Origin: DASXHD01 sp036488725
GTDB lineage: Bacteria; Myxococcota_A; Polyangia; Polyangiales; Polyangiaceae
Assembly (NCBI GenBank): GCA_036488725.1
Contig: DASXHD010000084.1
Location: forward strand, 56,920 to 120,919
Direction of reading: 5' to 3'
Length of the DNA: 64,000 bases
Both the position numbers and the translations under genes were made by a program. The notes under the pieces are model-generated. The model worked only from the letters and a program-made list of their open reading frames with translations, had not been told where the DNA came from and searched no databases. Shown in pieces: positions 49,957 through 58,742 of the stretch. Position 1 is the first letter of the stretch, and every line of letters starts with the position of its first letter.

Positions 49957-50589
49957 TTACGCGTGGTGCAGCTTCGCGATGAGGTCTGCGCCGAGGACGC
50001 CCTGCACCGCGGCGCGCAGCTCGACGGCGCTCTCGAGCAGCGCGCGGAGATCTTTTTGCGGCCACGTCACCAGACGCGTCGGCTCGATGGCGACCACGTC
50101 CGCGTTGGGTCGCTCGCCCGTCATGAAGCTCATCTCGCCGACGAAGCATCCGGGCCGAAGCTCGATGCCCGCTCCCGCCGCCGGCTCCACGCGCACGCGC
50201 CCCGAGACGACGACCATGATGCGATCGAGGTCCTCGCCCTTCGCGACGATGCGCTCGCCGGAGGCGACCTGCGTCCAGCGCGCGAGCTTCACGACCTTCA
50301 CGAACTCGCGCGGCTTGAGGCTTCGAAAAGCGAGCTTGTAGAGCTCGAGCGAATCGGGATCGAGCACGACCGGCCGCCGCTCGGCGAGGAGCACGCGGAT
50401 CTGCCACGCGTTGATCGCGAGAAAGAGAACGTTCCACGCGATCGCCGCCCACACGGGCGACGGCATGAAGACGTAATACGCGACGATCGTCAGTCCCCCG
50501 AGGATGGTGAGCGCGCGCAGCCAGAGGATGTCTTTGACGAGATACGACCCGAGATAAATGACGTTCGCGACGTGAATGAAGATCGTCAT
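49957..50589 (-). CDS. Popeye-like cyclic-nucleotide-binding membrane protein
   Basis: 210 residues. The N-terminal ~65 residues contain two or three membrane helices (VIYLGSYLVKDILWLRALTILGG, WAAIAWNVLFLAINAW) in the layout of Popeye-type proteins. The C-terminal ~120 residues form a cNMP-binding fold: ASGERIVAKGEDLDRIMVVVSGRVRV and GCFVGEMSFMTGERPNADVVA, the phosphate-binding cassette, with Glu and Arg/Asn positions only partly matching CRP. It may sense cAMP or another ligand at the membrane. Its ATG overlaps the peroxiredoxin-like gene stop by 4 bp. Convergent with the propeller gene, 1 bp apart. Confidence 0.82.
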   Translation of the reverse strand: MTIFIHVANVIYLGSYLVKDILWLRALTILGGLTIVAYYVFMPSPVWAAIAWNVLFLAINAWQIRVLLAERRPVVLDPDSLELYKLAFRSLKPREFVKVVKLARWTQVASGERIVAKGEDLDRIMVVVSGRVRVEPAAGAGIELRPGCFVGEMSFMTGERPNADVVAIEPTRLVTWPQKDLRALLESAVELRAAVQGVLGADLIAKLHHA

Positions 50590-51179
50590 ACGTAGGCTCG
50601 CGGTGAGTGGGTTTCGATGGCGAGGCGAAGCGCGGCGGCGACCAAGTCCGATGCGGGCGGGTGGTCGCCGATGCTGCGGCTCGCGTGGAAGAAACGGACG
50701 ACGCCGCGCGTGTCGACGAAGAGGACGCCGCCCTGCTGCATTCGATCGCCTTGCGGCGGCGCGTGCGGATGGCCCTTCGCGACGGCGCGCGCGGCGTCGA
50801 CGATCGCGCGGGGTCCGAACGTCGCCCAGAGCGACCGCGCGAAGTGCAGGCGCCCGTAGGCATCGAGGCCCGGATCGGTCATCACGGTCGCCGGCGCGTT
50901 TTGAAGGAGGTGACGCTCGACGAACGCGTCGCGTTGCTCCGGCGACCCGCTCCCGATCAAGACGACGCGAACGCCCGCGCGCGCGATCTCGCCGAGTCGC
51001 GGCACGAGCTCGTGGAGCTGCTCGCTGCACCCAATGCAACCGAAGTGACGAAGAAACACGAGCATGCACGGCTGCGCGGCCCAGAGCGACGCGAGCCTCA
51101 CCGACTCGCCGCGCGGATCGATCACGCGCGCGTCGCCGACCGCATCGGGCACCGCCATTCCTGCTCGCAGCGCTGCCAT
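50586..51179 (-). CDS. AhpC/TSA-type peroxiredoxin-like protein
   Basis: 197 residues with a thioredoxin fold: MLVFLRHFGCIGCSEQLHEL (Cys48, Cys51), RVVLIGSGSPEQRDAFVE and GGVLFVDTRGVVRFFHASR. The CxxC and the alkylhydroperoxidase-like layout place it in the AhpC/TSA_2 group, whose members are redox proteins of mostly unknown partners. The ATG at 51179 precedes the fold; 21 bp separate it from the divergent DoxX gene. It leads a two-gene operon with the Popeye-like protein. Confidence 0.85.
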   Translation of the reverse strand: MAALRAGMAVPDAVGDARVIDPRGESVRLASLWAAQPCMLVFLRHFGCIGCSEQLHELVPRLGEIARAGVRVVLIGSGSPEQRDAFVERHLLQNAPATVMTDPGLDAYGRLHFARSLWATFGPRAIVDAARAVAKGHPHAPPQGDRMQQGGVLFVDTRGVVRFFHASRSIGDHPPASDLVAAALRLAIETHSPRAYV

Positions 51180-51200
51180 GCCACCGTTATACTCCCGGCG

Positions 51201-51659
51201 ATGGCGAAGGGGATCGCAGCGCGCACGGCGCCGGTGCTCGCGTGGCTGCGCGAAAATCTCTGGCTCCCGGCGCTCCTCTCGCGCCTCGCGATGGCCGGAG
51301 AGTTCATCCCTTCGGGTTGGAGCAACCTTCACAATTTGCCGAAAATGACGGCCTATTTCGCGTCGCTCCACATCCCGGCGCCTGGGCTCAACGCCGTGGC
51401 GAGCGGCGCGACCGAGCTCGTCGCCGGCGTCCTTCTGCTCGTCGGTCTCGGCACGCGCTTCGCGGCGGCGGCGCTGATCGTCGTGATGAGCGTCGCGATC
51501 CTCACGGCGAAGATCCACGAGCCCGGCGTGCACGGCATCGACACGTTCCTCTATCTCGCCGAGCCGGGATACGTCGTCATCCTCACGTGGTTGGTTTTCT
51601 ACGGCGGCGGCCGCGCGAGCGTCGACGCGCGCTTCAAGTCGAGCGCCAGCGCAAAGTGA
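51201..51659 (+). CDS. DoxX-family membrane protein
   Basis: 152 residues with four hydrophobic segments in the DoxX arrangement: LLSRLAMAGEFIPSGWSNL, NAVASGATELVAGVLLLVGLGTR, AAALIVVMSVAILTAKIHEP and TFLYLAEPGYVVILTWLVFYGGG. DoxX-type proteins often join redox or thiol systems, which fits the divergent peroxiredoxin-like gene. ATG 51201 is the first start. Its 3' end overlaps the convergent FHA gene by 26 bp. Confidence 0.88.
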   Translation: MAKGIAARTAPVLAWLRENLWLPALLSRLAMAGEFIPSGWSNLHNLPKMTAYFASLHIPAPGLNAVASGATELVAGVLLLVGLGTRFAAAALIVVMSVAILTAKIHEPGVHGIDTFLYLAEPGYVVILTWLVFYGGGRASVDARFKSSASAK

Positions 51660-52524
51660 TCGGGCTCGTCGTTCCCATGCGAAGCTCGGTCCCGTCGTCG
51701 AGGCGAGCCGCGCGTACGCGGCGCTCTCTCTCGAAGGTGCCTTGCGTCGACGCGAGATCGTAGGCGACGCCTTTGCGCAAAAGAAGGTGCACGCGCGAGA
51801 TCCCTTCGTGCAGCACGTCGCGAAGATGGTCGTTGCACTTGGGCGCGCGGCCGACGAGGACTCCGATCTCGAGGTCGAGCGGCGCGAGCCGAACCGACGC
51901 GGCGCCGCGCGCGCCCTCGAGCGTCACCGTCCAACCCTTGCCGCTCGTGTCTCCTTGCGACTCGCCGATCTCGAGCACGCGAGGCAAGAGCGTGATCGCA
52001 GGACGCGCAGCCTCGCGATACGGGTGCGCCACGAGCGCGCGCGTGCACGCCGCCACCGGCAGCTCCGCGGGCATCGGCTCGCCGCCCGGCAGCGCGACGA
52101 TCGCATACGACCCGACGCGAAGCGCGATCGGCCCCGTCGCGCTGATCGACTGCTCGCTGCGACCGCCCGCGAGCTGGAAGCCGAGGTCGGTGTGGAGATC
52201 GACGATCGAAAGTCGCGGCGAGCCGTCGTCGAGCAGCGACACGCGAACGAGCAAGTGACGGAGCGCGATCGTGGGATCGCCGTCGAGGACCACGTCGCAT
52301 TGCGAATGCCGTCCGACGACGAGGAACGCTTCGAGCTCGACCGGCACGTCGATGCTCCCGAACTTCTGCGACGAGAGCCAGTAGAGCCGATAACCGACCG
52401 GCGGTTTGCAATCCTTGTCGGCGGCGAGCGCGAGACGGTAGGCGACGTCGAGGCTCGTCTCTTTCTGCGGCTCGTCGATTTCGGAAGCGAGGCGAGTCGA
52501 GGCGTTGGGTCGGACGCTCTTCAT
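51634..52524 (-). CDS. Double FHA-domain protein
   Basis: 296 residues. Two phosphopeptide-binding FHA folds are visible: the first around 65-115 (VVGRHSQCDVVL, then ALRHLLVRV where Ser-x-x-His is expected, so the binding Ser is lost), the second around 215-265 (VLVGRAPKCNDHL, ISRVHLLL, DLASTQGTF, more canonical). No kinase, forkhead-type linker or membrane segment is present. Myxobacteria carry many FHA adaptors for Ser/Thr kinases; none lies in this window. It is 7 bp downstream of the MtfA-type gene on the same strand. Confidence 0.88.
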   Translation of the reverse strand: MKSVRPNASTRLASEIDEPQKETSLDVAYRLALAADKDCKPPVGYRLYWLSSQKFGSIDVPVELEAFLVVGRHSQCDVVLDGDPTIALRHLLVRVSLLDDGSPRLSIVDLHTDLGFQLAGGRSEQSISATGPIALRVGSYAIVALPGGEPMPAELPVAACTRALVAHPYREAARPAITLLPRVLEIGESQGDTSGKGWTVTLEGARGAASVRLAPLDLEIGVLVGRAPKCNDHLRDVLHEGISRVHLLLRKGVAYDLASTQGTFERERRVRAARLDDGTELRMGTTSPITLRWRST

Positions 52525-52531
52525 GAGCCGT

Positions 52532-54088
52532 TTACGAGCCTAGCATCGCGAGAAGCTCCTGCTCGTGCTTGGCATCGACACGCGCGGCGCGCGCGAAGAG
52601 CGCGTCCGGGGGCCCAGGGCGCGGGCCGATCGGGAGCAAGCGCGTGACCAGCCGCGCGACTCGATCGAAGAGCATCATGGCGACGAAGACTCCAACGCCG
52701 CACGCGACGCCGACCATCTGGGGCGTGAGCTTCGGCAAGAGGGCGAGCGTCACGATCGCCGTCACGACGAAGATCCCGAACGCGGCCGGAATCGCCGCTT
52801 GCGAGCGCGCGCGTTTGCGCCGGGCCATGCGATCGAGATCGCCGACGCGCATCGCGAGGTACATGCGGTACGGCTCGCGCGCGAGCGGCGTCGCTTTTTC
52901 GCGCGCCGCGACGCGTCGAACGAGCGCGCGATGCTTTTCGTAGAGACGCGCTGGATCGAGCGTCCGGTGCAGGACGTACGCGTGCTCGCTCGGCGAGTTG
53001 AGCGGCAAGTAGAGCCGCATCCGGTCCGTGTCGGTTCCGCTCTCGACCGACGAGCCGTTGTCGAAGAGCGTGCGAAACGACAAGCTGTCGTCGGAGCGAA
53101 TCCAAGACGTCTGCGCGATGACTGTCGGGTCCGGCGTCGTGTATGCGTGCGTGACGAACGCGAGCTTGGACGCGCGATGGAGCGTTGCGACGAGCCCGCA
53201 CGGCTTGCAGCCCATCGCGACGAGGGCGTCGCGATAGGCGCTCACTTTGTCGGTCGGATCGTTCGACAGCGTAGAGAGCACGCTCGCGCCGCTTCCCGGG
53301 GCCGGCTCGTCGAACGTCTCGGGCGGCGGCTCGAACGCGATCCCGAGCCGCGCGAGCGGGTCCTGTTTGTAGAACCCGACGAGCTGCTCGTAGAGACGCG
53401 GGTGGTTTCGCGCGAGCTTCTCCGGCGCCTCGAAGAACTCTTCGGTCACGACGGCGAAGAACTCCGCCGGGCTCGTCGCACCGTAGGAGTCGATGTCGAG
53501 CTCGCGTCCCGCGTCGGTCGCCTTCGTGAGCGCCTCGAACTCGGCGCCGAGCACGCGCGCCCACGGCCCGTAGCTCGCGCGGCGCTCGAGCACCGGCGCA
53601 CCGTCGGCCGCGCCGTCTTCTTCGTCGAGCTTGTGCGCGAACTCGTGGAGGACGACGTTGTGTCCGTCGTGCAGATCCGCCGCGCCGCGCTTCACGGCAT
53701 CCCACGCGAGCACGACGATGCCTTGTCGATGCGACTCGCCGAGCCGCACCTGGTCGTCCTCGACGACGACTCCGCCCACGAGCCGCGCGCCCTTCGCCTT
53801 GTACGCAGTCGGGTAGACGAGGATCACGTCGAGCCCCGGGTACACGTCGGTCTCGCGATGCAAGAGGAGGAGACACGCCTGCGCCGCGATCGTGAGCTCG
53901 ATCTCGTCGGTGAGCTCGAGACCGTCGCAGCCCTCGAATTTTTTCTCGTCGAGAAAGACGCGCACGTTCCCGAGCAGCTCGCGTTTGTCGTCTTCGGAGA
54001 GGCGCGCGAAATACGGAAAATTCCGCTCGATGATCGCAACGCGCTCGGCCTCGAACGGCTCGGCGCGGAGCTTCTCCCGCCGCGACAT
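52532..54088 (-). CDS. MtfA-type zinc peptidase with extra C-terminal half
   Basis: 518 residues. Residues 1-265 match MtfA/M90 peptidases: VLHEFAHKLDEEDG (zinc His148, Glu149, His152), RRASYGPWARVLGAEFE and SYGATSPAEFFAVVTEEFFE supplying the third ligand. E. coli MtfA is ~265 residues, so the second half is extra: a beta-rich domain (SLSFRTLFDNGSSVESG) and two membrane helices (about 435-485) with a cytoplasmic tail. The enzyme may be membrane-tethered. ATG 54088 is chosen; a GTG at 54103 is possible. Confidence 0.85.
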   Translation of the reverse strand: MSRREKLRAEPFEAERVAIIERNFPYFARLSEDDKRELLGNVRVFLDEKKFEGCDGLELTDEIELTIAAQACLLLLHRETDVYPGLDVILVYPTAYKAKGARLVGGVVVEDDQVRLGESHRQGIVVLAWDAVKRGAADLHDGHNVVLHEFAHKLDEEDGAADGAPVLERRASYGPWARVLGAEFEALTKATDAGRELDIDSYGATSPAEFFAVVTEEFFEAPEKLARNHPRLYEQLVGFYKQDPLARLGIAFEPPPETFDEPAPGSGASVLSTLSNDPTDKVSAYRDALVAMGCKPCGLVATLHRASKLAFVTHAYTTPDPTVIAQTSWIRSDDSLSFRTLFDNGSSVESGTDTDRMRLYLPLNSPSEHAYVLHRTLDPARLYEKHRALVRRVAAREKATPLAREPYRMYLAMRVGDLDRMARRKRARSQAAIPAAFGIFVVTAIVTLALLPKLTPQMVGVACGVGVFVAMMLFDRVARLVTRLLPIGPRPGPPDALFARAARVDAKHEQELLAMLGS

Positions 54089-54165
54089 GAGCCGAGCGTA
54101 CACCGGCGCGCCGGGGAATGAACCGCGCCGCGCGGGGTTGAGCCAGCGCGCTTCGATCTCCGGCC

Positions 54166-54378
54166 GTGGCGCTTCACTTGATGGTGATCGCCTTCGAGTG
54201 GCGCGGCCTCCGGCACTACGTCGGGGAGCTCGCGGCGCGCGAGGTCATGACCTTTTGGAGCACGGATCATTACCGCGCGATCTACCGAGCCGTTCTCGCG
54301 AATCCGAAGCCGATCTGGGACGTGCTCGAGCGTCACGGCTTTCACCTTCCGGACGCGAGCGCGCGCTGCCACGCCTGA
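54166..54378 (+). CDS. Small protein, unrecognised (70 aa)
   Basis: A GTG start at 54166 opens 70 residues, MALHLMVIAFEWRGLRHYV then a mixed charged helix region. Coding status is supported by GC-biased third positions and a lack of overlapping alternatives, but its length and unknown family keep confidence low. ATG 54181 is an alternative start. It diverges from the MtfA-type gene by 77 bp; the following 103 bp to 54482 contain no clear promoter or repeat. Confidence 0.4.
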   Translation: MALHLMVIAFEWRGLRHYVGELAAREVMTFWSTDHYRAIYRAVLANPKPIWDVLERHGFHLPDASARCHA

Positions 54379-54481
54379 CTCCGCGAACCGCGCTACACAC
54401 TCTGCAAAGCACGGCTCGCAGCTCGGCTCGACTGACTACCCATGGAGATGATGGAAACTCGCGGATAAAACGTGCCTTGCC

Positions 54482-56101
54482 ATGATGCAGTCAGACGTCG
54501 CCGGGTCCGCGCGCCGGTCCGCTCCCGAAATCGCCGCTCTCGTCGAGCCGATTCGCGCGCTCCGCAAGACGTCTTATCCGGGCGTCGTCGGCAGAGCGAT
54601 GCTGATGCTCGCGCGCGCGCAGACGCGCCGCTGGGACGAAGCGCTCACGCGCGTCCACTTCGAGCAGGAGCGCATCCTCGATCAAATCGTTCGCAACGCG
54701 CAAAACACCGCGTTCGGGCGCGCGCACGATTTCGCGGGGATCCGCACGTATCGCGACTACGCCGAGCGCGTCTCGGTCGGCGACTACGACACGTTCTCGC
54801 CGTTCATCGACCGCATGCGCAAGGGCGAGAAGAACCTGCTCGTGCCCGAGTTCATCCGCTACTTCGGAAATTCGTCGGGCACCTCGGGCCAGGGCAAGCC
54901 GAAGTTCCTGCCCATCGGCGAGACGCAGGTCAAGCTGCAGCGCAAAGCGGGGACCGACGGGCTCTTTCGCACCCTCGTGAAGCTCGAGGACGACGCGTTC
55001 CCCACCGGCTTCACCGTCGGCCTCTTTCCGCCGACGACGATGCGCGCCGAAGGTCCGGTGCTCGTCACGTCGAACCCGGCGCTCATGGCCGCGCGAATGC
55101 CGATCATCACCAAGCCGTCTTACTTGCCTGACGACGAGATCAAGGCGATGGCGGACTACGACACGAAGCTCGCGCGCATCGCCGAAAAATACATCGATTA
55201 CGACGTTCGCGCGCTCGCGGGCACGACGTGCTGGTTCACGCTGATGTTCGAGAAGCTGCTCGCCGAGTCGCGCAAACGCGGTCGCTCGGCGCGCACGATC
55301 AAAGACATTTGGCCGAACCTTCGATATCTGCTCGGCGGCGGCGTATCGGCCGATCCGTACATGCCGGTCATCCGCGAGATGATGGGGCGCAGCGACGTCT
55401 TCCTCGTCGACACGTACAACGCGACCGAGGGCGGCATCTACGCGTCGTCGGATCATTCCGGCGATCCGGGCATGCTGATGCAGCCGCACCGGGGAACCTT
55501 CTTCGAGTTCGTGCCTCTGGAAGAGCACGAGAAACCGGGCGCGACGCGCGTTCCGCTCTGGGAGGTCGAGCTCGATCGCTCCTACGCGATCGTCGTCACG
55601 ACGGTCTCGGGTCTCTATTCGTACAAGCTCGGCGACATCGTCAGCTTCCCGCGACGCAATCGTATGCAGTTCGTCGGTAGGCTCACGGGTTGCTTATCGG
55701 TCACCCAGGAGCTCACGACTCACGTGGAGATCGAAAAGGCAGTCGCGCACGCGATCGAAAAAGTGCCTTGCACCACAGTCGACTTCGGCTGCTCCGCCGA
55801 CGTCGGAACCAAATATCGATACGTGCTCTTCGTCGAGTTCACGCATCCGCCGAAGGACCTCGATGCCTTCGCGCGCGCGTTCGACGAAGGCCTCTGCGCG
55901 GTGAATCGCGTTTATCGCGAGCACCGCGTCGGCGAGGTCGCGCTGCTCCCGCCGCGCGTCGTCCCGCTCCGCGCTCACGGCGCGCGCGCGTACCTCCAGG
56001 AAGCCACGCGCGGCAACATGCAGGGAAAATTCCCGCGAATCATCGACCCTGCGAAAAAGGCCACGGTAATGGCCTACGCAGAGCCCACACCGAAAAACTA
56101 G
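54482..56101 (+). CDS. GH3-family acyl-adenylating enzyme
   Basis: 539 residues. The nucleotide-binding motif SSGTSGQGKPKFLP is present with the GH3 layout, followed by LLGGGVSADPYMPVI, DTYNATEGGIYAS (second ATP motif) and YSYKLGDIV (third). Plant GH3 enzymes adenylate an acid such as auxin or jasmonate and join it to an amino acid; bacterial members have unknown acids and acceptors. No carrier domain is present. ATG 54482 or 54485 may start it. It is first of six genes in the same direction, 36 bp before inositol-phosphate synthase, so an acid or inositol-linked conjugate is a possible product (inference). Confidence 0.92.
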   Translation: MMQSDVAGSARRSAPEIAALVEPIRALRKTSYPGVVGRAMLMLARAQTRRWDEALTRVHFEQERILDQIVRNAQNTAFGRAHDFAGIRTYRDYAERVSVGDYDTFSPFIDRMRKGEKNLLVPEFIRYFGNSSGTSGQGKPKFLPIGETQVKLQRKAGTDGLFRTLVKLEDDAFPTGFTVGLFPPTTMRAEGPVLVTSNPALMAARMPIITKPSYLPDDEIKAMADYDTKLARIAEKYIDYDVRALAGTTCWFTLMFEKLLAESRKRGRSARTIKDIWPNLRYLLGGGVSADPYMPVIREMMGRSDVFLVDTYNATEGGIYASSDHSGDPGMLMQPHRGTFFEFVPLEEHEKPGATRVPLWEVELDRSYAIVVTTVSGLYSYKLGDIVSFPRRNRMQFVGRLTGCLSVTQELTTHVEIEKAVAHAIEKVPCTTVDFGCSADVGTKYRYVLFVEFTHPPKDLDAFARAFDEGLCAVNRVYREHRVGEVALLPPRVVPLRAHGARAYLQEATRGNMQGKFPRIIDPAKKATVMAYAEPTPKN

Positions 56102-56137
56102 ACGAATTGACTACGAATTAGCAGAAGGACATTGATC

Positions 56138-57346
56138 ATGAAGAAACTCGGAGTTTGCATCGTCGGCCTTCACGGAGCTGTCGCGACCACCATCGTCGCC
56201 GGCGTTCACATGATGGTGAAGGGGCTCGCGCCCCGCTACGGCATGGTGACCGAGAAGACGCCGGGCGCGACCGCCGAGTCGATCGCCGACTGGCTCGACT
56301 TCGCGCCGGTCGAAGGTCTCGTGTTCGCCGGTTGGGATCCCCGGTTCAAGAACGCCTACGAAGGCGCCGTTCATCACAAGGTCTTCCAGACCGACCAGCT
56401 TCGCGCCGTCAAAGAGCAGCTCGAGACGACCGTCGCGTGGCCCGCGGTCATCGCGAAGAACGGCAAGACGCCGGAAGGCAACTTCGTGATGGCGGACAAC
56501 ATCCGCGATCAAATCGAGATCATCAAAAAGAACATCACCGAGTTCAAAGCGAAGAACGGCCTCGACCACGTCGTCCTCGTGAACCTCGCTTCGACCGAGC
56601 AGTATCTCGACGAGGCGCCGGCTCACAAGACGCTCGCGGCGTTCGAAAAAGCAATCGACGCGAACGACAAGGTCATCAACGCGGCGATGCGTTACTTCTA
56701 CGCGGCCAACGAGCTCGGCGTTCCGTACGTCAACTTCACGCCGTCGCTCACCAACGTGCCCGCGCTCGCCGAGCACGCCGAGAAGAAGAACAACCCGTAC
56801 GCCGGCATGGACGGCAAGACGGGCCAGACGCTCGTGAAGACTGCGCTCGGCTCGATGTTCCGCGTTCGCCGCCTCCACGTCGACGGCTGGTACTCGACCA
56901 ACATCCTCGGCAACAACGACGGCGCCGTCCTCGCCGATCCGGAAGCGTGCAAGACCAAGGTGCTCTCGAAGCAGAGCTGCTTGGACTCGGTCCTCGGCTA
57001 CCACGTCGAGAACCACCAGGTTCACATCCACTATTACAAGCCGCGCGGTGACTCGAAAGAGGCTTGGGACAACATCGACCTCGTCGGCTTCGGCGGCATC
57101 CCGATGCAGATGAAGATCGACTTCCTCTGCCAAGACAGCGCGCTCGCGGCGCCGGTCGTCCTCGACCTCGTCCGCATCATCGACGTCGCGAAGCAGAACG
57201 GGGAGAAGGGCATCCAGCGTCAGATGTCGCTCTTCTTCAAGTCGCCGTACGCGGCTCCGGGCGAAGCGCCGGTTCACGACTTGTTCAAGCAGGAGAAGCT
57301 CCTCTTGGATTGGGCGCAGAACCTGAGCAAGAAAACGGCGCGCTGA
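56138..57346 (+). CDS. ino1: Inositol-3-phosphate synthase
   Basis: 402 residues. AGAAGGA at 56123-56129 lies eight bases before ATG 56138 and fixes the start. The Rossmann start GVCIVGLHGAVATTIVAG, an NLASTEQYL strand, VNFTPSLTNVPAL, a KTGQTLVKT loop and DGWYSTNILGNNDG match the MIPS family, which converts glucose 6-phosphate to 1D-myo-inositol 3-phosphate with NAD. Bacterial forms serve phosphatidylinositol or mycothiol-like lipids and thiols; no further inositol-lipid gene is in the window. The next gene is a DegT-type aminotransferase, and 78 bp between them hold competing hairpins. Confidence 0.93.
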   Translation: MKKLGVCIVGLHGAVATTIVAGVHMMVKGLAPRYGMVTEKTPGATAESIADWLDFAPVEGLVFAGWDPRFKNAYEGAVHHKVFQTDQLRAVKEQLETTVAWPAVIAKNGKTPEGNFVMADNIRDQIEIIKKNITEFKAKNGLDHVVLVNLASTEQYLDEAPAHKTLAAFEKAIDANDKVINAAMRYFYAANELGVPYVNFTPSLTNVPALAEHAEKKNNPYAGMDGKTGQTLVKTALGSMFRVRRLHVDGWYSTNILGNNDGAVLADPEACKTKVLSKQSCLDSVLGYHVENHQVHIHYYKPRGDSKEAWDNIDLVGFGGIPMQMKIDFLCQDSALAAPVVLDLVRIIDVAKQNGEKGIQRQMSLFFKSPYAAPGEAPVHDLFKQEKLLLDWAQNLSKKTAR

Positions 57347-57367
57347 ACCCGCAAGAGAGGGAACGGG

Positions 57368-57410
57368 GAGATCAGAAGCTCGGAAGGAATCCTTCTGATC
57401 GTCTGATCTT
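57368..57410 (+). promoter_or_regulatory. Competing hairpins between ino1 and the DegT gene
   Basis: GATCAGAAG (57370-57378) can pair with CTTCTGATC (57392-57400). The same arm, as AGATCAGA (57369-57376), can instead pair with TCTGATCT (57402-57409). A third stem, TCGGAAGG/CCTTCTGA (57380-57387 with 57391-57398), is also possible. Mutually exclusive pairings like these resemble an attenuator, but no peptide leader or strong T-run is seen; a weak TTT follows near 57415. Confidence 0.3.
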
Positions 57411-57424
57411 CCTGTTTAATCTGC

Positions 57425-58732
57425 ATGGATAAGCCGGCAGTTTTAGGTGGCGCAGCGGCGATCGCGAAAGACGCTCATCGGCTTTGGCCTTTGATCGGCG
57501 ACGAAGAGAAACGCGCGGTCATGCGCGTGCTCGACCGCGGGATCATTCAGGGCTGGCAGGCGCCCGAGACGCGGGCGTTCGAGGAAGAGTTCGCGGCGTT
57601 CGTGGCGTGCAAGCGCGCGCTCATGACGCACTGCGGGACGAGCGCGCTTCAGCTCGCAGTCGCCGCGGCCGGCGTGGGCGAAGCGGACGAGGTCATCGTG
57701 CCCGCGTACTCGTTCGTCGCGACGCCGATGTGCATTGCGCTGCAGGGCGCGACGCCGGTGTTCGTCGACGTCGACGCCGAAACGGGACACATCGATCCGG
57801 CGCTCGCGCGCGCCGCGATCACGTCGCGCACGAAGGCGATCATGCCGGTGCACATCCACGGCGAGGCCGCGGACATGACGGCGTTACTTGCATTATGCAA
57901 GGAAAAGAAGCTCGCGCTGATCGAGGACGCGGCGCAAGCGCACGGCGCCGACTGGGACGGCAAGCGCGTCGGCGCGATCGGCATTTCCGGCGGGTTTTCC
58001 CTGCAAGGAAGCAAGAATCTCACGGCCGGCGAGGGCGGGTTCTTCGTCACGAACGACGAGGGCGCCGCCGAGCTCGCGAACCGCGTGAGGAATTTTTCGC
58101 TCGACGTGAGCCTCGACGATGCTTGGGATCCCAAGCGTCCGCTCGACGGATCGCGGGCGGTCGAGTCGCAAGCGATGGGCTCGATGTATCGCGGCAACGA
58201 GATGGCGGCGGCGTTCGGCCGCGCGCAGCTCGCGCGATTGCCGGGCCTCACCGCGGCGGCGCAGAAGAACGGATGGCGCCTCGCGAAGAAGCTCGCGGAG
58301 CTTCCGGGCGTGCTGCCGCCGCGCGAGCTCCCGGGGCGCACGACCGTGTTCCACAAATTTCGCGTTCGCTTCGACGTGAAGAAGGCCGGCCTCGACGTCG
58401 CGCCGCGCGTCTTGCGCGACGCGATGAAGGCGGCGCTCGCGGCCGAGGGGCTCGAGGTCGTCTCCTGGCAAGGCAAGGCGCTCCCGGCGCATCCGGTCTT
58501 CCAAAAACGTGCAGAATACATGTTTCGCGGGCTGCCCGGCGGAACCGACCTCGCGAAGAACTACGAGCCGTCGCAGTACGCGCGCACGTCGGCGCTGCTC
58601 GAGTCGTCGCTCGTCCTCTTCTCGCAGTCGCACCCGCTGATCGGCCAAGACGAAGCCGTGGTGGATCGCTACGCCGAGGCGTTCGCGCGCGTGTGGCATC
58701 ACCGAGAAGCGATCGTCCGCGCGTTCAAGTAA
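57425..58732 (+). CDS. DegT/DnrJ/EryC1-type aminotransferase
   Basis: 435 residues. Type I PLP fold: CGTSALQLAVAAAGVGEADEVIVPAYSF, HIHGEAADM, IEDAAQAHGADWDGKRVG (Asp168) and FSLQGSKNLTAGEGG, where Lys197 should form the Schiff base. Family members aminate keto-sugars or keto-inositols; StsC-type enzymes making scyllo-inosamine belong here. The gene follows inositol-3-phosphate synthase, so a keto-inositol acceptor is attractive, but no inositol dehydrogenase is visible. ATG 57425 begins the conserved chain. It is 10 bp before the flippase-like gene. Confidence 0.9.
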   Translation: MDKPAVLGGAAAIAKDAHRLWPLIGDEEKRAVMRVLDRGIIQGWQAPETRAFEEEFAAFVACKRALMTHCGTSALQLAVAAAGVGEADEVIVPAYSFVATPMCIALQGATPVFVDVDAETGHIDPALARAAITSRTKAIMPVHIHGEAADMTALLALCKEKKLALIEDAAQAHGADWDGKRVGAIGISGGFSLQGSKNLTAGEGGFFVTNDEGAAELANRVRNFSLDVSLDDAWDPKRPLDGSRAVESQAMGSMYRGNEMAAAFGRAQLARLPGLTAAAQKNGWRLAKKLAELPGVLPPRELPGRTTVFHKFRVRFDVKKAGLDVAPRVLRDAMKAALAAEGLEVVSWQGKALPAHPVFQKRAEYMFRGLPGGTDLAKNYEPSQYARTSALLESSLVLFSQSHPLIGQDEAVVDRYAEAFARVWHHREAIVRAFK

Positions 58733-58742
58733 GGTACGTGCC

